A stretch of 64,000 nucleotides of DNA, from positions 1-64,000 of the forward strand of contig JAJTUP010000128.1 in NCBI GenBank assembly GCA_021399435.1. The letters run 5' to 3'. The notes beneath the pieces are model-generated. The model did no database searches, was not told where the DNA came from, and worked only from the letters and a program-made list of their open reading frames with translations. The position numbers and the translations under genes are program-made. Position 1 is the first letter of the stretch; every line of letters starts with the position of its first letter. This document shows positions 1 to 10,616 of the stretch, in pieces. Source of the stretch: Diaporthe sp. PMI_573 (lineage: Eukaryota > Ascomycota > Sordariomycetes > Diaporthales > Diaporthaceae).

Positions 1-2
1 GC

Positions 3-746
3 GACCCAAGCAACCACCCACCGCCTTCCTCACCGTCTTGTCGTGAATTCACAGCGCATTCCCATACCATTCACGAACACTGCTCACCATCTGCTCCGCC
101 TGTCTGTACCACGCTGCCCGCCCTGTACCATCACGGCTTGCCCGCCCGTCCAAACCTCACGCCCGTCAGCGGCGGCGAACCATCCTCGCATAAGCCGCAA
201 CAAGTGGCCGAGCCGTGCAAGGCCGGCAAACTCTCCCTCCAAGGGTACCGTTGGGCTGCGTACTTGTACGGCGGAGAAACAGGTGTGTCGCTTCGAACGT
301 ACACCACGACCGGCCGATACGACAGCCTGTTGGCTCGCCGAACCGGCGGCTGCGCGGCGTTCCGACAATCTCTCCACGACGAAGGCTACAACGGCCTGCC
401 TGACCTAGATGTTGAGTGCAACATCTACGTACCTCGCGACATTCTGCCCGACTTCCCCATTGGCCGAGCCATCCCCGAGTACCTTGCGCAGGAATACATC
501 CACCAGTACCCAATCCCGCGATGGGTCGACCGCAACAGCCCGCTGTACCGCGGCTGGAAGCTTTGGCGCCCACCCATGGAAGGGCGAGCAGACAGTCGCG
601 GAGCTCCCACTAACCAGCGAAGCAGACCAGGCGTACATGCCAACCACCTCCTGCCCCCGAATACTACCACCCAAGCCTATACCTACACCATCAACACAAT
701 AGGTTTCACTCTGGTTTCGCTGCCTTTTCAGGACATTACTGCGTGA
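3..746 (+). CDS. Unidentified protein, C-terminal part entering from left edge
   Basis: One frame is open from the first bases of the window to a TGA, about 247 codons, so the start lies outside. I do not recognise the product. The middle (roughly codons 75-190) has a protein-like composition with motifs such as YRWAAYLYGG, NIYVPRDILPDFP and YPIPRWVDRNSPLYRGW; the first 70 and last 50 codons are low complexity and proline/threonine rich. The segment is GC rich and other frames are open too, so part of the openness may be compositional. There is no in-frame ATG near the beginning. It could be the 3' exon of a host gene or a gag-like fragment. Confidence 0.35.
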   Translation, partial: DPSNHPPPSSPSCREFTAHSHTIHEHCSPSAPPVCTTLPALYHHGLPARPNLTPVSGGEPSSHKPQQVAEPCKAGKLSLQGYRWAAYLYGGETGVSLRTYTTTGRYDSLLARRTGGCAAFRQSLHDEGYNGLPDLDVECNIYVPRDILPDFPIGRAIPEYLAQEYIHQYPIPRWVDRNSPLYRGWKLWRPPMEGRADSRGAPTNQRSRPGVHANHLLPPNTTTQAYTYTINTIGFTLVSLPFQDITA

Positions 747-939
747 ATTCCTTGTGAATTCATCTACCCCCTTTTTTTTCATCACATACTCTGGATGAAC
801 TTAGCTAGGGGTCAACGAGAAGGGGCTTCGCCCGACGTGGCTACATGAACCCCTCGGAGTTCATCCGCCCGTTGGTTGCATATACCGGATGGACTTGGGT
901 GGAGCCAAGTCATTTTGAGCGAGGAATTGATGCACCCCA

Positions 940-1076
940 CGGTGCATCACTGGTGAATTTCCCGTGAATTCACCGTGAATCCATTCGTTCACGGTGAATT
1001 CACGGTGTATTCACTGTTAATTCACCGTGTATTTATATAGTTAGGGAATCCTCCGTGAATTCTCTGTGAATTCAGG
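940..1076. repeat. Cluster of GTGAATTCAC-type palindromes
   Basis: About seven overlapping, imperfect copies of the self-complementary unit GTGAATTCAC or close variants (GTGAATCCA, GTGTATTCAC, GTTAATTCAC) are packed into about 130 bp. More copies lie at about 42 and 735-760. The rest of 747-1082 shows no gene. The cluster sits directly upstream of the NLR pseudogene. Function unknown; it could be a decayed element end or a binding-site array. Confidence 0.6.
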
Positions 1077-1082
1077 AGGGCA

Positions 1083-4000
1083 TCGTTTTACAATATTATT
1101 TTCCCATCACAAAATAGTCAAAATCAGCTTCTTTAGATCAAAGGCGACCCTGGCAAAGAAAAGACAATGTTGCTCTATAAAGTTATTAACAAATTAGAGA
1201 GACTGCCGGCCATAAACACATCCTACTTCTTTTGCCAGGCCACAAATACACGCATCAACACCGCCACAGCGATACTATATAGTCTAATCTACCTGCTTAT
1301 CAACCAACAGCCATTACTTATTTCGCACATTTAGAACAAGTACAACAGAGCTGGCAAATAGCTATTTAAAGATACAAATTCTTAGGTTGCTTTGTCTACC
1401 ATTTTTACCAACACCCTCCAAGATCTAGGTCTAGGCACAATATACCTGGTTATTAATATACTTAACAAATATATTACGGGCCTAAATAACCTTATGCGTC
1501 TTATTATCTAGACATTAACAACTAATTCCCGAGTCAAATGGGTTATATCTAGTCGCAACCGGCCAAATATCGAAAAGGCCTTTAGCAACACGCAAAACTT
1601 TAGTCTCTTTCTTAAACTAAATAAAAAGTCTATTTCCACAGCTATAGCTATTTACATTAAATTTAAGGCAGAAACCTTAGCAAAGAACAATAACTACAAC
1701 CTTAATACACATAACATTATTTAAAGCTACTTAATATATAATGCGGGCGGTACGTTCCTCTAAGTAGCATTAGTCTATTAAGAACTCGCAAAACTATTAG
1801 CTTGGGAGGTAAATAAAGAGCGTCTAGCCATATTTCCCCCTAAATTAGACGGCCTTTACAAGAGAATAATGGACCAAATTAATATTTCAAGACATACTTA
1901 GCTTTGCAAATCAATTTTAGCGACTCTTTTAATCGTTTATCAACCCATTACTCTAGACGAGCTACCTTTTTTAGTTAAGGTTTCTCTTAAAGCTATTGGC
2001 AAAGACAAGGCTCTGTTAGAAATCATAGAGACCTGCGGCTCTTTTCTATTACTATGGGATCAAACAGTCTTCTTTACCCATTAGTCTGCAAAGAATTTCC
2101 TCACTAAGGAAGAACCATAGACTATCTTTCCTAACGAGGAAGAAATCGAACACCAGGCCATTCTAATAAGGTCTATTAAAGCCATGTCTCAAATCCTCCA
2201 TATAGACATATACAGCCTGCTCCATTCTGGTATTTTAATCAAAAAAGTTAAAGGCAAATATCTAAATCCCAACCCGCTTGCCTTAATTTAATATGCATGT
2301 ATGCACTAGATTAAACATTTTTACGAAACCCAAAAGGCCTCCAACAATGTTATCATCAATACTTTTCTAAAAAAGTACTTTCTTTACTAGTTCAAAACTT
2401 TGAGTATTCTTAAAAGCACTTTCCAAAATGTGCTTGCGTTGTCTAAAATCCTATTTCTGCTAAAGGTAAGCTCCCACGTATTATAAAAGAAAAGTTATAT
2501 ATTAATTAGTCAAGAAATCGGCACCAAAGTCCCAACTTGTTGCCCTGGTTTACAATATACATTAATTTGCTCGTTTTTACAAGGGCATAATTAAGAAAGC
2601 TCCTCTCCAAGCATATTTATCAGCACTTATATTTAGCCCGACCTATAGTTTGACTAGAAAACTTTTGCAAGGCAAAGGGCCAGACTAGATTATTTGCAAG
2701 CCTTAGGTAAAAAAAAACTAAAATGCCTGCCTAATAACGCTTAAGGGCCACAGCAACTAGGTCTTATTTGTAGCCTTTTCACCAAACAGCCGCCATATTG
2801 CGTCCAGCTTATATAATTAAACTGTTAAGGTCTAGAATGCCGAAAGCAACAAATGTCTAGTAACGCTCAAGGGCCACAACAGGTCAGTCTTATCTATAGC
2901 CTTCTCGCCAAACAACCGCCATATCGCGTCCGGCTTATTTAATCAAACCGTCAAGGTTTGGGATGCCGAGAGCGGCAAATATCTAGTAACGCTCAAGGGC
3001 CATAGTAGGTTGGTCTCATCTATAGCCTTCTCACCAGACAGCCGCCATATTGCGTCTGGCTTGGATAATCAAACCGTTAAGATCTAAAATGCCGAGAGCG
3101 GCAAGTATCTAGTAACGCTCAAGGGCCACAGCATGTAGGTCTTATCTATAGCCTTCTCGTCAAACGGCCGCCATATCGCGTCCGGCTTATTTAATCAAAC
3201 CGTTAAGGTTTGGGATACCGAAAGTGGCAAGTATCTAGTAACGCTCAAAAGCCACAGCAGCTTGGTTTTGTCTATAGCCTTCTCGCCAAACGGCCGCCAT
3301 ATCGCGTCTGGCTTATATAATTAAACTGTTAAGGTCTAAAATGCCGAGAGCGACAAGTGTCTAGTAACACTCAAGGGCCACAGCAGCTCGGTCTTGTCTA
3401 TAGCCTTCTCGCCAAACAGCCGCCATATCGCGTCTAGCTCGGGCAATTAAACTATTAAGATCTAGGATGCCAAAAGCGGCAAGTATCTAATAACGCTTAA
3501 GGGCCACAGCAGCTTGGTCTCATCTATGGCCTTCTCGCCAAACAGCCGCCATATTGCGTCTGGCTCATATAATCAAACCGTTAAGATCTAAAATGCCAAA
3601 AGCGGCAAGTATCTGGTAACGCTTAAAGGCCACAGCAGCTTGGTCTTATCTATAGCCTTCTCGCCAGACGGCCGCCATATTGCGTCTAGCTTGGGCAATC
3701 AAACCATCAAGGTCTAGAATGCCGAGAGCGGCGAGTGGCTAGTAATGCTCAAAGGCCACAACAGCTTAATCTCATCTATGGCCTTCTCGCCAAACGGCCG
3801 CCATATCGCGTCTAGCTCGAGCAATTAAACCATTAAAGTCTAGAATGCCGAAAGCAGCGAGTATCTAATAACGCTCAAGAGCCACAGCAGCTCGGTCTTG
3901 TCTATAGCCTTCTCGCCAAATAGCCGCCATATCGCGTCTAGCTCGGGCAATCAAACTATTAAGATCTAGAATGCCGAGAGCGGCAAGTATCTAGTAACGC

Positions 4001-5570
4001 TTAAGGGCCACAACAGCTCGGTCTTGTCTATAGCCTTCTCGCCAAACAGCCGCCATATCGCGTCCGGCTTATATAATCAAACCGTTAAGGTCTAAGATGC
4101 CAAGAGCGACAAGTATCTAGTAACACTCAAGGGCCACAGCAACTTAGTCTTATCTATAGCCTTCTCGCCAAACGGCCGCCATATTGCGTCTAGCTCAGGC
4201 AATTAAACCATTAAGATCTAAGATGCCAAAAGCAGCAAGTATCTAGTAACGCTTAAGGGCCACAGCATATAGGTCTTGTTTATAGCCTTCTCGCCAAACG
4301 GCCGCCATATCGCGTCCGGCTCATTTAATTAAACCGTCAAGGTTTAAAATGCCAAAAGCAGCAAGTATCTAGTAACGCTTAAGGGCCACAGCAGCTTGAT
4401 CTTATCTATGGCCTTCTCGCCAAACAGCCGCCATATTACGTCCAGCTCATATAATCAAACCGTTAAGGTCTAGAATGCCGAGAGCGGCAAGTATCTAGTA
4501 ACGCTCAAGGGCTACAGCAGCTCGGTCTTGTCTATAGCCTTCTTGCCAAACAGCCGCCATATTGCGTCTAGCTCGGGCAATCAAACTATTAAGGTCTAGG
4601 ATGCTGAGAGCAGCAAGTATCTAGTAACGCTTAAGGGCCACAGCAGCTTGGTCTCATCTATAGCCTTCTCGCCAAACGGCCGCCATATTGCGTCTGGCTC
4701 ATATAATCAAACCGTTAAGATCTAAAATGCCAAAAGCGGCAAGTATCTGGTAACGCTTAAAGGCCACAGCAGCTTGGTCTTATCTATAGCCTTCTCGCCA
4801 GACGGCCGCCATATTGCGTCTAGCTTGGGCAATCAAACCATCAAGGTCTAGAATGCCGAGAGCGGCGAGTGGCTAGTAATGCTCAAAGGCCACAACAGCT
4901 TGGTCTTATCTGTGGCCTTCTCGCCAAACGGCCGCTATATTGCGTCTAGCTTAAGCAATTAAACTATCAAGGTCTAAAATGTCGAGAGCGGCAAGTGTCT
5001 AGTAACGCTTAAAGGCCACAGTAGCTCGGTCTTGTCTATAGCCTTCTCGCCAAACGGCCGCCATATCATGTCTAGCTTGGGCGATTAAACCATCAAGGTC
5101 TGGGATGCCGAGAGCGGCAAGTAGCTGGTAACGCTTAAAGGCCATAGCAGCTTGGTCTCGTCTGTAGCCTTCTCGCCAAACGGCCGCCATATTGCGTCCG
5201 GCTTGAATGATCAAACCGTCAAGGTCTGGAATAGCAAGCATAGTAATTGCAAAACCACGCTTCAAGTTGGCAGAACGATTTTCGAATTGAAATTCAACCC
5301 TACTAGTTTACATCTTCATATAGATAAAGGAGTAATTTTATTCCAAGACTCATTTAATATCGCAGCTATAAATCTATCTACAACTACATCTCCTCTCTGG
5401 CATTCCAACCAAATTAGTTACGGCCTTAGTTCCAATGGTTTATAGATTACGTGAAAAGGCCAAAACATACTTTGGCTACCTTAAGTATTTTGGGCAAGCT
5501 CCTCTACTATCTTTCAGGAAACTATTTGTGTTAAGTGTCAATTAGGCCGGCTCTAAAGTATTTAGTTTTT
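1083..5570 (+). pseudogene. NACHT-WD40 (NLR / HNWD-type) receptor pseudogene, RIP-mutated
   Basis: Continuous homology to fungal NACHT-WD40 NLRs is visible once stop codons are ignored. The P-loop reads GDPGKEKT at 1143-1166 (the expected second glycine of GKGKT is Glu), preceded by LL*IK where the family has LLWIK. The NACHT core follows (TIYLVINILNKYITGLN, SRVKWVISSRN), then a helical linker to about 2700, 20 WD40 units (2727-5240) and the C-terminal cap (FELKFNPTSLHL, ILWLP). Stops occur where Trp or Gln is expected (TGG to TAG, CAG/CAA to TAG/TAA), the CpA to TpA signature of RIP. A frameshift lies in an A-run near 2708. Relatives such as HET-E/HET-D mediate non-self recognition. No upstream effector domain was found. 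It is certainly nonfunctional as a single reading frame. Confidence 0.9.
2727..5240 (+). repeat. WD40 repeat array, 20 tandem 126-bp units
   Basis: Twenty units of exactly 126 bp (42 residues) encode the motif [24 protein letters not shown] followed by a variable pair, then TVKVWDAESGKYLV. In most units the terminal Trp codon TGG is TAG. Units are highly alike, as in NLR genes under concerted evolution. Units 7-9 and 16-18 are almost identical copies 1134 bp (nine units) apart. The last unit and the cap beyond 5152 are least mutated and keep TGG. Confidence 0.92.
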
Positions 5571-8500
5571 ATCAACCAAACATCCTATTCCCTTATCTTT
5601 ACTCTATTAAGCTCTGTCCATTAATTCTTTCAGATTTCTCTTGCAGAGGAGTCAAAAAAGATAGGTGTAATTTATAAGTTTTTTGTTGTTATATTTATCC
5701 TCTGTGGAAGGTTCCAAAACTTTTACATGTATCCGCTACGAAAAACTTTCATATATCTTACAGCTACAGTACAGTACAGCTCATGTGGCCAACTAAATTA
5801 CAACGTGCAGCATTTGGTTCAGCGGCGTGATCATATCTCAGAGATACAAGATAAGACGCTGGAATCAAACGAAGAAGGCATATAAGTACACAGCGCCTTT
5901 GGCCAAAGTAGGATTTCTAACCTGGGATAGTGCAGTAACCATTTCTGGCTCTGTTAGCGATTGATCCTTGAGTACCCCATAACTACAAGCGCGATCTGCC
6001 AAGCCACATAAGCTGCGGACCCACACCACCACTACTAAAAAAGTTAACTAAAGGTTTTGGCGAAACCCATTTCGCCTTTGACTGTAACAGAATAACAGAA
6101 TAAAAAAATATTAACACGTTATACAGAACAAGCAACAGAATAACAGAACAAGTTGCCCATGTATGCCCTGGTCCAGTCCGCGCTGAGCGTTCAAGGCTAC
6201 ACTAGTGCTTCATCTTACCAATAATCGTGAACGGCATAGCCCTCGGTAATCCGTGAAGCCACCTACGATTGTGGCTGCACATCATCTTCCATCCATAAGA
6301 CCGAACTGTAGACCCTGATCCATTTGTGATCTGTTTAGAAGCAACACATCCATTTCTACTAAAGCGCTGGCTCACTCATTGCTTCCCATACATAAAACCG
6401 ATTAGGTACATCTTCGCTTCTGCAGGATCTTGTCTATTATTCTTGTCTATTTGTCACGTGCTGGTTGGCGTAGAGATGGCCATGGAACCTAATAGAATGC
6501 TAGTTTGGTTGAGTTGGATTGTCCCGTGATCCCGCAGGACGCGTCGACGTTGAACGTGCGAGATCTGTTCGCCGTTCCGGGATATCAAGCCAATGGCATT
6601 AAACGTGCACATAAACGCCATAGCCTTGGCCCCCGGAATTGTGAATCTCGCCTGTAAGGATCATGATTGGATGATAGGTGTAGAAGTCAGTGGTCTCTAG
6701 CGCGAAGGTGTTCCATCGGCGCTAGGTCCGAAAAGTTGAAGCTAAGGAGATTCAAATTACCATTGGACGACAACTGCAGGCCTCGTACACTACAGGCGGG
6801 TGGCGATCGTCTGCCAGACCGTTGGCACTGCACAGAATGCCAGGCTACTCCCTCGAGACGCGGCAGTTGTATCATCATGACGGAGCCCAATGACCCTGCA
6901 GAATCACTCTGCATTGTCTTTATGTGCAGGTCCAAAAGAGCAGATGACCGAACTGGAATAACCCTCCTAATTGCTTTGTTCCCAGGTCTCGATACTGTCG
7001 CCGATGAATTAATCTTTCCCAACGGTCTGTGTACCCAAAGCCTTGCCCAATCTTTCATAATTATCTGACATCGGCTATAGTAGCCATCAAATTTGTGCCA
7101 ATAATTGAGACCGCTCTTTTCGAAATGTATCGATCCAAACCATGGGCCAGTGATATCTTGTTAAACAATTCAGAATCCTCTCACACGCCTCGTTGGGCCA
7201 GAGCACAGATCCTTAACGATTGACTCATGGGCCCAGCAAATCAGATGCAAATCCTTTTCGCCAAACCGGCCTAGAGAGCAACATAGAAATCACATATCAA
7301 AAACAGCCTTAAAGTTTTATATTCTGGAAGTAGGGTAATGTAAAATACTGTAATGTAAAACCGCTAGCCCTTAGGACAAATCATCTTCTATACTATATTA
7401 CTCGCATATATAGGTAGTTGATTGGTGCATCTAACAAGCAACCCGCAGCCAACCAACCCAAGTCAAGCGTCAGAAGATAACACAGCTTGCCGCCGCTCGT
7501 GGGCAGACCTCTCGCAGCCCTCACCAGGTATGTAACAGCATCGGTGGTCAACTCGAATGCTCTACCATTTGCTAGCATTAACCAATCATGTCGTAGTAAG
7601 TCACGATCATTTCGCACGAAAGTGGCCACTCCCCGTCCGGCTCCAAATTATGAAATTAGAGGAGGAGTTGCAAATACGGACCTCAGTTTTACTACCACCC
7701 TCTCATTGGCTTCCCGGGGACAAAGATCCCCGAAATTCAGATTTGCGAAGCGGACGCGGACTGTGCCCTTGAAACAATTGCCACGTTCTTGATAAAGCTG
7801 ATTCTCAACTATCGAAGCGTGGTACTGTGCCATGACTAATGACAATGTATAGGGTCCATGTCGATTGTTTTCCGTTCACATAAAAGACGTTGCCCTCACA
7901 GGCGAATGTCGATGTTCCACCGCGCATCCAACAATGAGCATCCTGTTTCAAGACCCGAAATATGATCAGGGCAGATCGATAGTGTGCTATGGAGAATGAT
8001 CCGTTGGTAACTTTCATCTCCACACATGCATTACTTCAATGGCCTAGTTCGGTGGGCTTGTGCCGTTTGGTACTGCTCTATTTGCAGCGCAAGCAGCATC
8101 GTATACCGGCGCCATTGTCAAGCACATCATTTCGTCCGAGGAGGTCGAGGAAAGAGAGGGCGGATTGCAAATTTCCTCGAAAATCGATGCCTGGCTCTCG
8201 GCCTTTCTAATTCGGGCTCGCACTGGTTTTTTTTTCTTCTTTTTTTCTCATTGCTCAAGCGGAAGTTATCGACCTCAACAACAACAGCAAAGCGTCCCAC
8301 GGCCACCAAAAAATCGCCCGGTTCTCACTCTACAGTCGTTCCTCACTCCCAGCAAGGTTTCGCTGTGGCTCCCGTTAATTCCGTTGGTTTCGTGGCTTGC
8401 GCGAGTGAGTATCGGCATAGATTTAGCTTATGTCAGGATGCATCTTTTTATATTTTGTCTCTTTTCCTACATCCGAGGGGTTACGAGAATGTCGGAGATA

Positions 8501-8743
8501 CCTAGATGTTCTACTACTATGTCAGCACTGCAGCTTTGCAAAAAAGCTTCGAAAATAAATACTTATTAGAGAATGGTGTATTGATTGAAAGTGTCACCTT
8601 GGCTCCGTGATGTATTACATTCAACATCCTATCCAATCTCCGAAATGCTAGTTTTCCGTGCCTCAGACCTCAGTACAACAATATCGTTTCCCTCAATCGC
8701 TACCCCTAACTCAACCATAGGAAATTTCCCTGAATGCTTAGTT
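5571..8743. other. Long stretch without a recognisable gene
   Basis: No frame gives a recognisable protein. Visible features are a short ACAGAATA-type microrepeat at about 6085-6155, a moderately GC-rich piece at 6690-7060 with open frames on both strands that match nothing I know, and poly-T/poly-C low complexity at 8225-8275. Short open frames at 7390-7845 and 8026-8569 have no family hallmarks. It may contain decayed genes or elements. Confidence 0.5.
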
Positions 8744-9001
8744 TCAGCTTCGTTTACCTAGTGTGGGCACCAAAGCAGCGACAACACAAGCTGGCTGGCA
8801 GGTGCCATAGGCAGAGTTGCAAGCGAGGAGGGCAGCTGGCGCGGCAGCGGCCGCAACTGTACCAAACGTGAAGCCCGCTGCAGAATAGCAGGCGACTGCG
8901 AGCGACGAACACCCAGCCTGACATATAGCGTACGCGATGGGGCCAGCTGCAACGGAGGAGGCGAGGAATAGCGTGGCCACGAGTGACTTGAGCAATTGCA
9001 T
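8744..9001 (-). CDS. Small secreted six-cysteine protein (Zys/zygote-specific-like family)
   Basis: The 85-residue product starts with a classical signal peptide (about residues 1-19, cleavage after SVAA). The mature chain is small, Ala-rich and hydrophobic with six cysteines at 27, 31, 38, 61, 68 and 72. The segments IAYAICQAGC and ACNSAYGTCQPAC match a fungal family of small secreted proteins often named after an algal zygote-specific protein; no biochemical role is established. It ends in the dibasic GKRS. Cysteine spacing is mirror symmetric (3-6-22-6-3), suggesting two antiparallel helices tied by disulfides. It would act outside the cell, possibly as an effector or surface protein, but that is inference. 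Single exon; the ATG is the only one in frame with the signal peptide. Confidence 0.8.
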   Translation of the reverse strand: MQLLKSLVATLFLASSVAAGPIAYAICQAGCSSLAVACYSAAGFTFGTVAAAAAPAALLACNSAYGTCQPACVVAALVPTLGKRS

Positions 9002-9087
9002 GATTGCAGTTGGATTTTCGTCTGAACTTGTAGATGATGTGGTTGGAAATGATTATGCTGTATACCTGGGCCTTGATAATTAAATAT

Positions 9088-9552
9088 TTCCCTGAAGAAG
9101 AGGACTTTGAAGTCACCCCGGATTGGGACTCTGACGAGGTTTCCGTCGAGAGGGATCCTGTCCAGCTGTATTACGAAAGAATAGGATACTTGCCACCCCT
9201 CGATGACGCCACGGTGGAGGTTTTCAAATTCCTCAAAATGTCTTATCCAGATTTGGACGTGGAGGCAGGTCGCATATCATCATACAACGACCCCGACTTC
9301 AAAGAAGGGTTGGAGTTCCGCATGGTCGATATCATCCCCAAGGGTAAAAATGACTTTCAGTTCAAGGAATTGGAGGATCATGATGTCCCTTGTCCCCTTG
9401 TCCCACCAGATATCAAGGATTATGACGAGAAACTTTGGGAAAAGGACCTAGAGAAATGTCAGAATCAGGTGCAAGAAGCCATCTTCCAGCGGACTATAAT
9501 GCTATCTATGATCGATCGGTATCGCCTCTTCTACGGTGGTAACCTCTCCTAG
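9088..9552 (+). pseudogene. C-terminal fragment of an unidentified fungal protein
   Basis: About 150 codons of clearly protein-like, acidic sequence (EEEDFEVTPDWDSDE, DIKDYDEKLWEKDLEKCQ, RTIMLSMIDRYRLF). The frame opens at an ATG only 33 bp from the divergent secreted-protein start, but the first 18 codons look like non-coding sequence; a possible acceptor (CCCTGAAG) precedes the good part. I read this as the last exon or remnant of a gene whose 5' part is gone. The C-terminal pattern, charged helix then QRT-MLSMIDR, recurs in fungal hypothetical proteins, but I cannot name a function. It converges with the alpha/beta hydrolase, 68 bp away. Confidence 0.5.
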
Positions 9553-9620
9553 ACACAACTGAAGCTTTTTTTCCCTCGTCGCATGGATAACGTATCCCAT
9601 TTCCCCGTATCGACGACGCC

Positions 9621-10616
9621 TCACTCCAACCAAGCCTTAACTGGTCCGCTGAGACCGTCCTCCATCCACCCATCGTCGATTTTCGCATCATGATCGAACG
9701 CATGTTCCCCCTCCCTCACCCCCAGCCGAAATCTCAACTCTGGGTTCAACTCCCTTACAACCTCCTCAAGCTTCTCGCTGCCCTTTATAGGCACCACACT
9801 ATCCTGCTTGCCGTGCCACACAAACACCCCGCCTCTCGGAAATTTCGCCCCGTCCTTGAGCCTCTCCAATGGAAACAAGTGCCGTTTCTCGATGGGAAAT
9901 AGCTCGCCAAAAACTCTGTGTTGGATTGCGGCGAACATCAACGCAACCCGTTCCAGTCTTGGATCCTCCGAAATAATGGAGGCAACCTCGCCCTTGCGAA
10001 TCTTTTCGTAGTGTTCGTCCGCCACGCTCCGTGGCAGCGACAACCCGAACGTCGGCTTCTCGGGGCCCTTCATGAAATGGTCATCCGCGATGTCAATCAT
10101 AGGATACGCCGCCGTCACGGCCCGGATCTTGTCGGCGTGTGACAAACCAACCATGATACCCAGGTACCCGCCGGCCGAATCGCCGGCAGCAAGAATCCGT
10201 CCCGTGTCGACTTTTACCCGGCCTCCGGACTCCTGCTCCACGAATCCGGGCAACTCGCGGTGCAGCCACGTCCAGTGATCCTCAATATCTTCGAGTAAAT
10301 TTTCCACCGAAGCCTCCGGCGCGAGCCGGTAATTTGGGCTGACGATCAAAGCGGAATGACGTGCCGCGAGCTCCATGAGCCACGGCTGGAAGAAGCCTGG
10401 GTACAGGCTTGAGCCGGTGATCAAACCGCCGCCGTGGTAGCGGAGGATCACGGGGCATTGTTTGTTAGATGCTGTCAATGAGGATGAAGACGTCAGGGTT
10501 TTGGGGATCAAGATATCAGTCTTGATGGGGTGATCTGCGACAGTCTTGTATGTAGTTGTCAAAATGGTGAAGTCGTCGAACCGAGAGAAGTCGTCTGGAT
10601 CCGGGAGCGAGTCCAT
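9621..10616 (-). CDS. Alpha/beta hydrolase (HSL-type esterase/lipase)
   Basis: Intronless 331-residue protein. The oxyanion-hole motif HGGG is at 61-64 and the nucleophile elbow GDSAGG at 145-150 (Ser147). The catalytic acid is likely Asp272 in HGKQDSVVP and the base His305 in GEHAFD. These are the hallmarks of the hormone-sensitive-lipase branch of alpha/beta hydrolases, which cleave short-chain or acyl esters. No signal peptide is visible, so it is probably cytosolic. All catalytic residues are present and the length is normal for the family. The substrate cannot be read from sequence. The start is the first ATG of the frame and leaves a normal 60-residue cap before HGGG. Confidence 0.88.
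   Translation of the reverse strand: MDSLPDPDDFSRFDDFTILTTTYKTVADHPIKTDILIPKTLTSSSSLTASNKQCPVILRYHGGGLITGSSLYPGFFQPWLMELAARHSALIVSPNYRLAPEASVENLLEDIEDHWTWLHRELPGFVEQESGGRVKVDTGRILAAGDSAGGYLGIMVGLSHADKIRAVTAAYPMIDIADDHFMKGPEKPTFGLSLPRSVADEHYEKIRKGEVASIISEDPRLERVALMFAAIQHRVFGELFPIEKRHLFPLERLKDGAKFPRGGVFVWHGKQDSVVPIKGSEKLEEVVRELNPELRFRLGVREGEHAFDHDAKIDDGWMEDGLSGPVKAWLE

Noticed and set aside
84..785. Several overlapping open frames on both strands at the left edge
   Set aside because: High GC content opens frames by chance; only the frame running in from the edge has protein-like segments.
2727..5240. Regular repeat spacing suggestive of a CRISPR-like array
   Set aside because: Units are contiguous 126-bp coding repeats without spacers and translate to WD40 motifs; the genome is eukaryotic.
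4999..5265. Minus-strand open frame with a repeated IPDLDGLI motif
   Set aside because: It is the antisense shadow of the last WD40 units; the repeat merely mirrors the 126-bp period.
5815..5885. tRNA-like text GCATTTGGTTCAGCGGCGTGA
   Set aside because: Resembles a D-arm start but no acceptor stem, anticodon arm or T-arm (GTTCAAATC) can be folded.
7393..8569. Open frames of 60-170 codons on both strands
   Set aside because: No domain, no start context, homopolymer-rich translations (runs of Phe/Ser); likely non-coding.
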